A DNA stretch of 62,488 nucleotides from Mesostigma viride (Eukaryota > Streptophyta > Mesostigmatophyceae > Mesostigmatales > Mesostigmataceae). Below are positions 28,693 to 39,017 of this stretch, piece by piece (the stretch's first letter is position 1; each line of letters opens with the position of its first letter). The DNA is taken from positions 872,449-934,936 of the forward strand of contig RPFO01000594.1 of assembly GCA_009746045.1 (NCBI GenBank), written 5' to 3'. Made by a program: the position numbers and the translations under genes. The notes beneath the pieces are model-generated. The model was not told the origin of the DNA. It made no database searches and was given only the letters and a program-made list of their open reading frames with translations.

Positions 28693-29510
28693 CACCCCGC
28701 CGCGCGGCCCTCGCCGGGTCCGCCAACTCCCACGCACTGCTCGACCCTCCAGCACCTTACTAAATTTACTAAGCTAACTACGGGTTTGGGGTTTTCTTTG
28801 CGGGAAATTATGCAAGCCTGTGCATGCTCTCTCACACGTCGAATAAAACTTTATTTCCAACTGAAAATATCGATTTAGTAGTAAATATAGTTTCCCACGA
28901 GAAAACACAGCAAGCCCTCACAACTGAGGCCCCCCACCACCTGGCAGTCCCGCCGCTGCTTGGCAGTCCGCGCCCCTCCGCTGCACCCCCGCTGCCCGGC
29001 CCCCATGGCCTTTCCCGTGGGAGATGGAATTATTGGTCATTTTGCCGTGGGAAACTACGTTTTCATAACCATTTGTCGTGGGAGACTATATTTACTAAGT
29101 TTTTTGGGGGTTCTTTTTTTGGGAAATTCAGGTGTGTTTTTGGTGGTGCACACCTGAATTAATTTCCTAGGAATAAAACCCAAAACCCATAGTAAACGTA
29201 GTAAACATAGTTTCCCACGGGAAATGACTTAGTCCCATATCCCACACGCCTCACCCTCTTATGGCATGGTGGGACTGGATGTCACAACCTTGACCTCATG
29301 GCAGGTGGCTTAAATTTCCTAGAAAAAAAACCAAAAACCCATAGTAAACTTAGTAAATTTAGTCACCCTGGGATGCCAGCATAAGAGTCTACCACCATGG
29401 TCACTATAAGGTCACTATAGCTACTCCCGTGGGAAACTAAAATTACATGCAACACTAGTGTCATTGTATCAGGGGGTCGGAGCAATTCTGCTCAGGCTTT
29501 CTCCACTAGT
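28693..29510. repeat. PLV right terminal inverted repeat
   Basis: 818 bp, inverted match to 992-1807 with scattered substitutions and small indels. The outer end carries an inverted pair, CATGCAACACTAGTG (29447-29461) and CACTAGTG-TG-TTGCATG (29504-29520), the second half of which lies just outside the matched repeat. That could mark the recombination junction. Confidence 0.9.
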
Positions 29511-29764
29511 GTGTTGCATGACCACGAGGGTGATGGGAGGTGGCTTGAATTTCCTAGAAAAAAAACCAAAAACCCATAGTAAACTTAGTAAATTTAGTCA
29601 CCCTGGGATGCCAGCATAAGAGTCTACCACCATGGTCACTATAAGGTCACTATAGCTACCTTGTACCACACAGCACCTTACAGCACCTTGACCTCACGGC
29701 AGCTGGCTTGAATTTCCTAGAAAAAAAACCAAAAACCCATAGTAAACTTAGTAAATTTAGTCAC
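29304..29764. repeat. Tandem copies of an inverted-repeat segment beyond the right PLV end
   Basis: The block beginning GGTGGCTT(A/G)AATTTCCTAG and running to TATAGCTAC is at 29304-29424 inside the inverted repeat. It recurs at 29538-29659 outside it, and in part at 29701-29764. The left end of the provirus has no such extension. Confidence 0.8.
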
Positions 29765-29818
29765 AGTGGGAGGGTGATAGCCAGGGTGGGGGGATGCCGT
29801 GGGTGTCTGGAGACAGTG

Positions 29819-29873
29819 TTAGGGTTTAGGGTTTAGGGTTTAGGGTTTAGGGTTTAGGGTTTAGGGTTTAGGG
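29819..29873 (+). repeat. Interstitial telomere-like tract (TTTAGGG)n
   Basis: About eight head-to-tail copies of TTTAGGG without interruption, 309 bp outside the right PLV repeat. The motif is the plant/green-algal telomere type, also found in some other algae and protists. Confidence 0.9.
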
Positions 29874-30129
29874 TGATACCCCACCCTAGGCCGCGGTCAC
29901 TATAGGGTCACTATAGGGGTGGCAGATGCCAGCATAAGGCTGGTGCCCTTCTGTGAGCCGCGATGACGGAATGATGACGGAATGATGATGGAAGCTACTT
30001 AATTAATTAATTAATTAATCGCCACGGGGGTCCAATATGGAATTTTCGTCGCGAGGAATAAAATAGATTGCACGCTTGCTACGGTGATTGTCAGGTTTTA
30101 TGGGCTTCAATTAGCGTCAATGTTGCGTT

Positions 30130-30262
30130 GTCACGTGTCTATTAATTAATTAATTTAATTAATTAATTAATTAATCTATTAATCATTGATTAATAGATTA
30201 ATCAATGATGCGCTGACATTGATATTAGTAATTATTAATTAATTAATTAATAGACACGTGAC
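30130..30262. repeat. A/T-rich inverted repeat with CACGTG ends
   Basis: The arms GTCACGTGTCTATTAATTAA and its inverse at the other end enclose (TTAA)n-type sequence and an inner palindromic stretch around ATTAATCATTGATTAATAG. Another (TTAA)n tract is at 29998-30019. It would form a long cruciform and may be a small foldback element. Confidence 0.6.
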
Positions 30263-30301
30263 TGCGTCATGTGAGCATAAGTCCTCAGTGGGAGGGGAAC
30301 A

Positions 30302-31013
30302 TGGGATGGAATGGATGGTATAAGCTATCTAGGTCCTAGTGACAGGGGTGTGGGCACCGCGCGGCCCGAATCGCTATGAATGCCATACACGGTCACACGC
30401 GGAGCCCCTACAGGCTTATTAGTAAAAAAAAAATAAAATAAATTAAATTAAATTATAACATGCCTCCGTGGGGAGGTCATGTAGCACATATTCCATGATG
30501 GATGGGGTGGAGGAAGCCGCGTGATCGAACTATCCTAACTCTATCTAGAAAATCCTAACTACACTACTCATCAAAACGCCTCCTCCGCTTGGGGGGAGGT
30601 GGCTTGCCCACAGGGTCGGGCGTGTGCGCCTTGACAATCTTCTTCCACCGCGTCTTGTCCTGCATGGCAGTCCAAAGACGGGAGAGAGAGTGGATGCGGT
30701 GCTCAAACTGGGCTGGGACCACTAGGTCGTCCATCAACATCTGAACGTAGTTGGTGACAGGTTTCCCTACCCTTTTGGGAATGTCCGCGGGGCCAGGCCA
30801 GGTCAGAATGTGCCGCCCTGGCTGTTCAAGCCGCTGGGGGCCGGCCAGACCAAGGGTGGTGTCGACCTGGCTGGTGCGGGCAAGGTGTCCTACAAATGCT
30901 ATCCTACGCTGCCTAATCTCGTCCGAAACACGAGGCATGCCATGATACAAAGACTCTGCTCTTATTAGTAAAGCAATATAGAAATTCCTGGGTTTTGGCA
31001 AGATTTCCGTCAT
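30302..31013 (-). pseudogene. LINE 3' end: RT C-terminal fragment and 3' region
   Basis: The minus-strand frame (31013-30564) contains RRIAFVGHLARTSQVDTTLG and a basic C-terminal segment (KTRWKKIVKAHT) ending in a Lys/Arg tail. It matches the family at 312-902 but extends further toward the C-terminus. The 3' side (30302-30480) shares sequence with 92-205 and ends in an A/T-rich microsatellite-like tail. No RT active site is present, so this is a 5'-truncated copy. Confidence 0.65.
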
Positions 31014-32043
31014 TATTGATAAGACACTCTCCAGGCTCGCGGGATGCGCTTCTCATCTTTCCACCGAAGGTTGTTCTTTCTTGTGCCGCTGGCCGGGCGA
31101 AGGACAATGTCGGTAATGGTACGTACGATCCTGTGCTCATCGTCACCTTATAAATGTTTCGCTTCTTCGTAGGGTTATTAACGCATGTTGTCGCCTTCTT
31201 TCCGTGCAGATAGCGCCACTGAGGTAGCATGCCCTTCCGTGATACGCATTGCCAGATTCCTGGCAGCTTTCAGTGCTTTTCTCTACTTTGCAGCGCTGGG
31301 ACGTGTCTAAGCGTGAGCCGTGGCATGTTGGCAAGTTGTCAGGGATTGGTCGAGTGGTTTCTTGGAAGGAGTGTGCTTAAAGTTACTCAGTTTAAAGATA
31401 CTCAGTTTTGTGTGAATATTGACGCAGCTAGCCTTTCTTAGCAGCGGCTTCACTGTGCTTAGAGGCTCACAAGCTCGAGGTTGTTTCTTAGCAAAAAGGT
31501 GCGCTGGAAAGAAAGGCGATAATGGGCGTTATGAGGGGCATACTGCATGGGTGGAACTGCATGTGGGTAGGGATTAGCATTGCTTTATTGGCCTTGAATT
31601 GAATTGAATTGAATTGTAACATAACTCCGTTGGGAGTATATGTAGCACATAGCCCAGAGAAGGGGCATATGGCCTATCATACATTCTAAGCTACTTCCTG
31701 CAAGGGTGGGAATGTAAACAACACTTGCTCTAGGTGCGCTAGGGCACCTGCACCACCCAGAGTTTCAGGCAGCACCCAGCTATAAGGGGAGCCTGTCATA
31801 GGTGGGGAAGATCAGCACAGCTATACAAGAGCGAGGGCATGGCTTCTCAGCAGGGAGTGACCCCCTGCATGGGCACTGCATAATTAAATAATAAAGCTAG
31901 GCATCATCTGGAGGGTGGCTCATCATAGGCACACATGTACATGACGAAAAAGGCTAGGCCTCAGCTGGTATAGTGCCTGTAGTAGGCGGGCATGTACTCA
32001 AGGCCACTGTCTAACTATTCTACACTACTGCTGCTGTATTCCC
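31014..32043. other. LINE-derived tails, no gene seen
   Basis: 31590-31800 holds a LINE 3' tail in minus orientation: an AATTG microsatellite end, an ACTCCGTTGGGAGTATATG block and the copy of positions 1-90. The remainder has no recognisable coding sequence. Confidence 0.5.
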
Positions 32044-33219
32044 CTAGGCTGGGGCTGGAGTTGCTGGGGCCGCGGTGGTCGAGGGGGTCGCGTGCCAGGG
32101 CTTGTGGCCGACATAGATGGCCGCCCCCTTCCAGTACACCGGCTGGCCCGCCTTGGTCTGCCGGAGCTGGAGGTAGGTCGGCCATAGCTCCCGTCGCCGT
32201 TGTTGCTGCGCCAGGGTCAAGTCATCGTCCACGGTGAAGGGAGTGTTCTCGAGCCGCTTGCGGCGTCTGAGAAACGAAAGCTTGTCCGCTGGGCTGTCAA
32301 AGATGAGAAGAAGCGGAGGCGCCCCTGCCTTACCCCGCGCGCGGGGGAGGCGGTGGGCGGTCAGCTTAATCTCACCAAGGAGGCCCATGCGTGCAAGGAT
32401 TTTGCTCTCAAACGCACGTGCAAGCTTCTCGGAATTCTCACCTTCCACCATGTCGAAGTTCTTGAGTATGGCGTTGAGGCTGCGCTTGGCGAGCTCGGCC
32501 TCCTCGCGGAGGTCAAGCGTCTGCGGCTGGAGCTGGGCTGCGACGGCGGAGGTGGTGGAGGTGGTATGTTGCTTAAGCATGTCCGCCCAGGTGGTGATGG
32601 GAGGAGCATCGCCGGCCAGGCCAGCCGGGGCTGGCTTGGCGGCAATGTCTTTCACTGCCTGGGCGGTGAGGCCTGCTGTGTTCTGCAAGACCTCGATAGC
32701 GATTGCATTATCCTTGAGGCGCTGGTCGATGTCGCGGAGCTGGGCGGTGATGGAGTCGGAGGAGGGGAGGGGGGCGGTGGAGGAGGCGAGGAGGGTAGAG
32801 GTGGCGGTGGAAATGGTGGGAAGCTCGCCAGCCAGCGTGCCTCCAATTGCCGCCACATCTGTGGCAAGAGGGGTCACGTGCTGCTCGAAAGCTTCCTTGA
32901 GGAGGGTGCGGATGGTGGCTTCGGTGGGGAAGGTGGGGGGCGGCGGTGGGGAAGGTGAGGAAGCCCAGATCGCGGATTCGGAGCGTCCAACAAGGGAGCA
33001 GAGGGCGAAGCGTTGAAGCGTGGGGCGACTCATGCGGTGAATGACTGGGAGAGCCTCGGTGGGGTCGACAAGCTGGCCATTACCAGGCCAGCGGCCGCGG
33101 TTGTGGGACGTGAGGTACACGCACAGGGCTAGAAGCGAGGCGTGATTGCCTAAAAACACGTCTTCCATGAACCAACCGGGGCTGCGTTGCCATGCAGAAG
33201 CCGGGGCTGTTGACGTCAA
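32044..33219 (-). CDS. LINE ORF1-like RNA-binding protein
   Basis: 391 codons on the minus strand. Residues about 115-215 form a heptad-rich coil (TITAQLRDIDQRLKDNAIAI). The C-terminal third (LLLIFDSPADKLSFLRRRK, DLTLAQQQRRRELWPTYLQL, GQPVYWKGAAIYVG) closely resembles the RRM plus C-terminal domain of L1-type ORF1 proteins that coat LINE RNA. It is followed directly by a LINE-type 3' tail at 31590-32000 with no reverse transcriptase between, so this may be a deleted LINE or a derivative keeping only ORF1. The frame looks intact. It could also continue upstream under another start. Confidence 0.65.
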   Translation of the reverse strand: MTSTAPASAWQRSPGWFMEDVFLGNHASLLALCVYLTSHNRGRWPGNGQLVDPTEALPVIHRMSRPTLQRFALCSLVGRSESAIWASSPSPPPPPTFPTEATIRTLLKEAFEQHVTPLATDVAAIGGTLAGELPTISTATSTLLASSTAPLPSSDSITAQLRDIDQRLKDNAIAIEVLQNTAGLTAQAVKDIAAKPAPAGLAGDAPPITTWADMLKQHTTSTTSAVAAQLQPQTLDLREEAELAKRSLNAILKNFDMVEGENSEKLARAFESKILARMGLLGEIKLTAHRLPRARGKAGAPPLLLIFDSPADKLSFLRRRKRLENTPFTVDDDLTLAQQQRRRELWPTYLQLRQTKAGQPVYWKGAAIYVGHKPWHATPSTTAAPATPAPA

Positions 33220-36200
33220 AGGATCGAGGTCTCTTCCCAGGGCGGCTCAGCAGAGCGACTGCGCTTAGGTTCAGGCGATGCAGATGGCGAGGCAAGCCCG
33301 GGAGGCTGGGCGAGCACCAGTGCACAACTAGTGTCACCGTTGCCATCTGGGCCGGTGGGCGAAGCTGCAGCCGAAGCTGCAGGCGTATTTTAATTGCCGA
33401 GCGCAGCCGCCAGGCTGCGTTGCGTCGAGAGGCGTTTGCTCATCGTATATTGCGTAATAGCTTCGGAAAATTATATCAGCATGTGCGTCGTAGAAAGACG
33501 CATCGATTGTGATATTCACGGCTAAAGTCGGTGCTCAAACGTGAAAGTTATGAGCTCCGCCGTCAGCCATGGCTACCTCGTGGCTCGTGGCTCGTGGGGG
33601 TCCCATTATTCGTGGGGGTCATGGATCGTGGGGGTCCCAACATCCATGGGGGTCCCATTATAGACAAAGCATGGCTAAATGTTGAAGGCAGCATCCATGG
33701 GGGCCATTATGGGCGCACATGCGCGGGGGCCACATGCTAGGCTTATTGGCCTTCTCCCACTGAATTATGGGAGATCGAGCCCTATCATATGCTAGCAAGG
33801 CACTGAAGTAACCATGGTAAGAAGCCCTGATACGCGGCATGTACGGGATAAGTATCCTTGCTCTGTGGACTGTCCGTTGTTCCCCTTAATTAATTAAAAT
33901 CATAGCTCCGTTGGGAGCATATGTAACACATAGCCCTGAGAAAGGGGCATCTATGGGTTTGTAATACAATCAGGGCTACAACCTGCAGGTGGAGGATGTA
34001 CAACTATCACCTGCTCTGGGTGCACTAGGTGCACCTGCACCGCCATGATGGTTCATGCCTCCTGTGGTGGTTCACGCCTAACAAGCACAGGCACCCAGGG
34101 GGGGCTTGAGGAGAGGGCCTAGAAGGCCTGCATGACATATGGGGTGGAAGGTATGTGGCTACTGGCTAGGCTATAGCTGGTGTACACATGGCATCTCAGC
34201 AGAGAGTAACTCCCTGCATAGGCATAGCATGGCTAAATTATAATTAGATAGACCGGTAGATGAGCAAGGTCGCCTACACTGGATCGTCATAAGGGTTAAT
34301 CATCCGCGGCGCGCCAATGGGGCTGCGTTGTCCGGACAACCTGCATGGCAATCTTGATATGAGGTATTGGCGGTTGTCTCGTGCATGGGTCTTCTAAGAG
34401 AAATCCCAGCCGGAAGTGAGACAACCACTATTGGAGTGCATGCAAGTTAATGGAATAACACGTAGACTGCGCCATGTGCATGCATGCATGCATTCTTCCA
34501 AGGTAAACAACACTACTACTTGACAATTTATTGAAATGGGGCTGTGTGACGATAGGTTGGTATGTTTGGACACGTTAACTTTCCCCTTCTCATCAAATGA
34601 AGGCATGTTAAAGCTGGCTAGGCCACATAGTGCAAAATTGGTACGAAGAGTATACCAAATGAATTGATGTCAATCTGACAAAAAAACTGCCTTAGTCATC
34701 ACATGTCCAAGATACCCATGAAAAATAACTTGAGGTGCTCAGTTACTCTAGGTGACCAGTGGCCAGATTAGCATCTCCTCTTGCACGCAAGACTGTCACA
34801 TGCAAGCTACTACGTACCAAGAAATACATTGAGAAATGATCATCAAAGTTCTAGGCTGAGGCAATCATGACAAGAACTGCTCACGTTAATGGGTTTAGAT
34901 GACCATTTGGGCAGATGCTAATTCACTTCAGTCGGTATTTAGACACAGCGGCACTTCATGCATCATTCAACACACCCACAACCATGCCCACACAGTGTAT
35001 ACAACGTAAAAGGCAAGACACCCTGTATGCGGTCACCGTCCCTCGGGCATCACAAGCCTTGTTGTAAATGGTTGCATAGCAACAACTTTGTACGCACCAT
35101 ATGACTAACTAGCATTTCTTATCTTTATTCCAGGTTAGAGTGAAAGATTTTTGCCCGAAAGGAAACATTCAACTCAGCAACACCTCGCCGAATGCCCTCA
35201 GTACGCTCTCCACTATGCACATGCAAAGAAAAAGTGATGACGAAGTGCAATGAACAAAAAATAAGCTTTGGCTGGTTGCCAACCATATTGCCAGCCATGG
35301 CTAGCTTAGCTGTCTTAGCACATGTTGGGCTTGTGTATTCTTCAAGGGGGAGTGCTCAAATGAATGCATGGTAACCGCTACCTACTACTGCATTCGCACT
35401 AAAGCAATATGCCAAACATGATGCTCACTATCGCGCTTCCTTTCCCGCATGTGGAAATGAAAAGCGCTCGTTTGGCAGCTTTCAAGCTTCTAGATTGATA
35501 GGCGCACTCATGCCGCTGCTAAGGTTTGGCCAGCGTACTCTCATGCACAAGTAGTCATACGCACAATATTCTCCCCGGCCCAAAGCACATTTCTAAACCC
35601 AAGCCCGCTTGTTTTCCCGATAAACCGTAACCTGGCGTCCCTGCAAAAGAAATCAATATCACGTCGCCAGGTTTTGAACTGTCCTTAGCGGGGGCAAACT
35701 ACCTGGCGAAACTGCAAAGGTTGGCGCAAAAAGCTCGTAACAACGCCGTCCAGCACAACAAACAGAGCAAAACCGTAGCCCAAAGAACTGTACCTTGACC
35801 TTGTAAATCCTTCGCCCAGGGGCGCAAGAAAAACATCAACGCCAACGGCTTTATTACGACAGGTTTAGTCCGCAAAACTTGCAATTCACTGCCGCGATCA
35901 TGAATTCTTTTTCTATTTCCCGAGGGACAGCCATTCAATCTATGACAAGAAAACGCCCCATGCGGATGACATGAAAACAAGCAGTGCCCTCTTGAAACAG
36001 AAAATTTCCTCCATATCACTGTCCTACTCCGACGATGCGGGGAATATTTTTGGCATTCCGCACAGCCTGAATTCATGTCGCCACCGCTAGGGAAAATATT
36101 AGGCGCGCATCGCTTGCCACAGGACGATACCTCGGACGTTCATTTTTCCGCGCCAAGATTTCGCTCATGTTCAGTAAAGGGCGTGACGGAAATCGGAATC

Positions 36201-36307
36201 TGACAAACGAATCCGATTCGGATCAGGAAAACCGATGTATGAACGTATCTTACGTATCCTACGTATCTTACGTATCTTACGTATCGAACGAAGAATCCCC
36301 GACTGAT
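33220..36307. other. Gene-poor stretch with LINE tails and short repeats
   Basis: Around 33580-33660 there are irregular CGTGGGGGTC repeats. 33890-34060 holds another LINE-family 3' tail (AGCTCCGTTGGGAGCATATG, then TGCACTAGGTGCACCTGCACC). 36240-36290 has tandem TACGTATCT(T/C) units. I found no reading frame with protein character between 34300 and 36240. Confidence 0.5.
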
Positions 36308-38076
36308 CCTATATACTAATTTGGCAATGAGTAGTCATCCCGCACTAACCAAGGCATCGCGGAGTACCCCGCCAATCCAAAACAACCGGAATTACTAACC
36401 ACCAATCCCAGCGAGCAAGGAGAAGCGAGCGAGCGGCCGCTGAAAGCGGCCTGGCGCGCAGCGCACGGCGAGCGCAGCGAGCTGTGCGCTTCGCGCGGCG
36501 AGCGAGCGAAGCGAGCGAGCACCCTACGGCGAGCGAGCGAAGCGAGCGAGCACCCTACTGCGCACCAATCCGCGAGCGGAGCGAGCACCGTACTATTCCA
36601 GCGGGCAGCGGGCAGCGTACTGCGCACCAATCCGCGAGCGAAGCGAGCACCGTACTATTCCAGCGGGCAGCGTACTGCGCACCAATCCGCGAGCGAAGCG
36701 AGCACCGTACTATTCCAGCGGGCAGCGGGCAGCGGGCTGCCAGCGGGCAGCGGGCAGCGGGCAGCGGGCAGCGGGCAGCGGGCTGCGGGGCGAAGAACTG
36801 CCAAAAAAAGGGACCCTGTTTTGGGCTGGGCGAAGCCAGCGGGTGCCACTAGTCCTATATACTAATTTAGCAATTGGGGGTCCTCCCGCACTATCCAAGG
36901 CATCGCGACTTCCCCGCCAATCCAAAACAACCGGAATCACTAACCACCAATCCCATGCGCAGCGAGCGAGCGAAGCGAGCGAGCGGCCGCTGAAAGCGGC
37001 CTGCGCGCAGCGCACGGCGAGCGCAGCGAGCAGCCTGTGCGCTGCGCGCGGCGAGCGAGCGAAGCGAGCGAGCACCGTACGGCGAGCGAGCGAAGCGAGC
37101 CAGCACCGTACTGCGCACCAATCCGCGAGCGGAGCGAGCACCGTACTATTCCAGCGGGCAGCGGGCAGCGTACTGCGCACCAATCCGCCAGCGAAGCGAG
37201 CACCGTACTATTCCAGCGGGCAGCGGGCAGCGGGCAGCGGGCTGCGGGCAGCGGGCAGCGGGCAGCGGGCTGCGGGGCGAAGTACTGCCAAAAAAAGGGA
37301 CCCTGTTTTGGGCTGGGCGAAGCCAGCGGGTGCCACTAGTCCTATATACTAATTTAGCAATTGGGGGTCATCCCGCACTATCCAAGGCATCGCGACTTCC
37401 CCGCCAATCCAAAACAACCGGAATCACTAACCACCAATCCCAGCGAGCGAGCGAAGCGAGCGAGCGGCCGCTGAAAGCGGCCTGCGCGCAGCGCACGGCG
37501 AGCGAGCGAAGCGAGCGAGCACCCTACCGCGAGCGAGCGAAGCGAGCGAGCACCGTACGGCGAGCGAGGGAAGCGAGCCAGCACCGTACTGCGCACCAAT
37601 CCGCGAGCGAAGCGAGCACCGTACTATTCCAGCGGGCAGCGGGCAGCGTACTGCGCACCAATCCGCCAGCGAAGCGAGCACCGTACTATTCCAGCGGGCA
37701 GCGGCCAGCGTACTGCGCACCAATCCGCGAGCGAAGCGAGCACCGTACTATTCCAGCGGGCAGCGGGCAGCGTACTGCGCACCAATCCGCCACCGAAGCG
37801 AGCACCGTACTATTCCAGCGGGCAGCGGGCAGCGGGCAGCGGGCTGCGGGCTGCGGGCAGCGGGCAGCGGGGCGAAGTACTGCCAAAAAAAGGGACCCTG
37901 TTTTGGGCTGGGCGGAGCCAGCGGGTGCCACTAGTCCTATATACTAATTTAGCAATTGGGGGTCATCCCGCACTATCCAGGGCATCGCGACTTCCCCGCC
38001 AATCCAAAACAACCAGAATAACTAACCACCAATCCCAGCGAGCGAGCGGAGCGAGCGAGCGGCCGCTGAAAGCGGC
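36308..38076. repeat. GC-rich satellite with about 0.5-kb higher-order units
   Basis: Units start with CCTATATACTAATTT at 36308, 36854, 37341 and 37936 (spacings 546, 487 and 595 bp). Each has a conserved part (CAAAACAACCGGAATCACTA), then clusters of GCGAGCGAGCGAAGCGAGC and alternating CACCGTACTATTCCAGCGGGCAG and CGTACTGCGCACCAATCCGC pieces. The number of inner pieces differs among units, as expected from unequal exchange. The last unit is cut by an LTR at 38077. Open frames within it are repeat artefacts. Confidence 0.85.
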
Positions 38077-38646
38077 TGTTACGTCCTGGCTCGACTCTAT
38101 CCCCAACACCTCGCCTAACCTTACCTAAGTGAGGATGCACATACCTAGGAGTGAGGAGCTATATTGGCTATAAGACCTAGGACGCGACGACTCTGCTTCT
38201 CAATGCATTCCATTATAATACGCCATATACCGAATAAAACCAGGGTACTACGAAGGAAACAATACTACACTGCCATGACCCAAACCTATATGTGTTAATT
38301 CATTTAACACACGCCGAGTGCCATTCACGAAGGACAACTGCTGCATAAATGATCGCCGACAGGCGTGTATGCTCGGGCCGACATCGACCCTCGCCCACAG
38401 GACCAACGCACGTCCACAAGGTTCACACGCAGGATAAAAGGACCACTACTAAAGTACGCAGCGCGGCGCGACTGCACCGAACCACCATACTGTACAATTG
38501 CCACGTCACAAGGCCCGGTACCGACCGGCCAAAAGGTCCTTACTACACGTAAGCCTAGGAAAGTCAGCGAACTGCTCCGGAATGGCTGAGGCAACAAGGG
38601 ACCTAATTTACGTCCGTAACAACAACAAAAGTTACGCGACGTAACA
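38077..38646 (-). repeat. 3' LTR of the minus-strand Ty3-like element
   Basis: 570 bp with terminal TGTTAC...GTAACA. In the minus direction it is preceded by a run of G with AGG (38647-38656), a polypurine tract. It is diverged from the LTRs at 42664 and 48689. The satellite unit on its left is truncated at the junction. Confidence 0.75.
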
Positions 38647-39017
38647 CCTCCCCCCCCACAAAGGTAGGGAGCCCTCTCCCTACGCACAGGGAGGAAACCA
38701 AGGGGTAGGAAAAACCTAATGCACCCAGCACACACCAACACAATCGACAGGCCATCCAAGGTACAAAGCACCAACATGTTAACTCGGTTCCACCCCGAGG
38801 GGAGGGGGTGTAGGGTTAGCCAGCACCAAGCCTGGTGGGAGGTTCCCCTAACTGCCTGGAACAGAGTCCTTGCCGGGGGGGACGGCACTGGGCAGGACAC
38901 ACAGAGTAAACAAATCAGTACCAAGGACCAAGAACGACCAATCAACTGGCCAGAATATGAGGGCGACTCTATATACCGGAGGGACAACACCCTCAGGTCG
39001 GGCCTAAGGCCCTCTAT

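Larger units (their letters stand above)
992..29510. mobile_element. Integrated Polinton-like virus (provirus)
   Basis: The element is bounded by inverted repeats at 992-1807 and 28693-29510. It encodes a D5-type primase-helicase, a tyrosine recombinase, an A32-like packaging ATPase, a double-jelly-roll type major capsid protein and a minor capsid protein. That set is typical of Polinton-like viruses, and no PolB is present. Genes up to 11599 run on the minus strand and genes from 11624 run on the plus strand. The total is 28.5 kb. Removing the copia element and its target duplication leaves about 21.0 kb, and removing the recombinase insert leaves about 19.2 kb, a normal PLV size. At least three genes are broken, so this copy is unlikely to be functional unless some lesions are assembly errors. 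I found no clear target duplication at the outer ends. Confidence 0.85.

Noticed and set aside
32200-33016. Plus-strand ORFs of 250-260 codons
   Set aside because: They are antisense to the ORF1-like gene and have the Gly/Glu/Arg-rich look of a shadow of a Pro/Ala/Ser-rich frame.
36484-37947. Several long reading frames in the GC-rich satellite
   Set aside because: They encode Ser/Ala/Arg repeats that follow the DNA repeat and are open in several frames on both strands.
38325-38990. Minus-strand ORF of 221 codons
   Set aside because: Mostly inside the LTR and polypurine region of the Ty3-like element. Not conserved in the sister LTRs.
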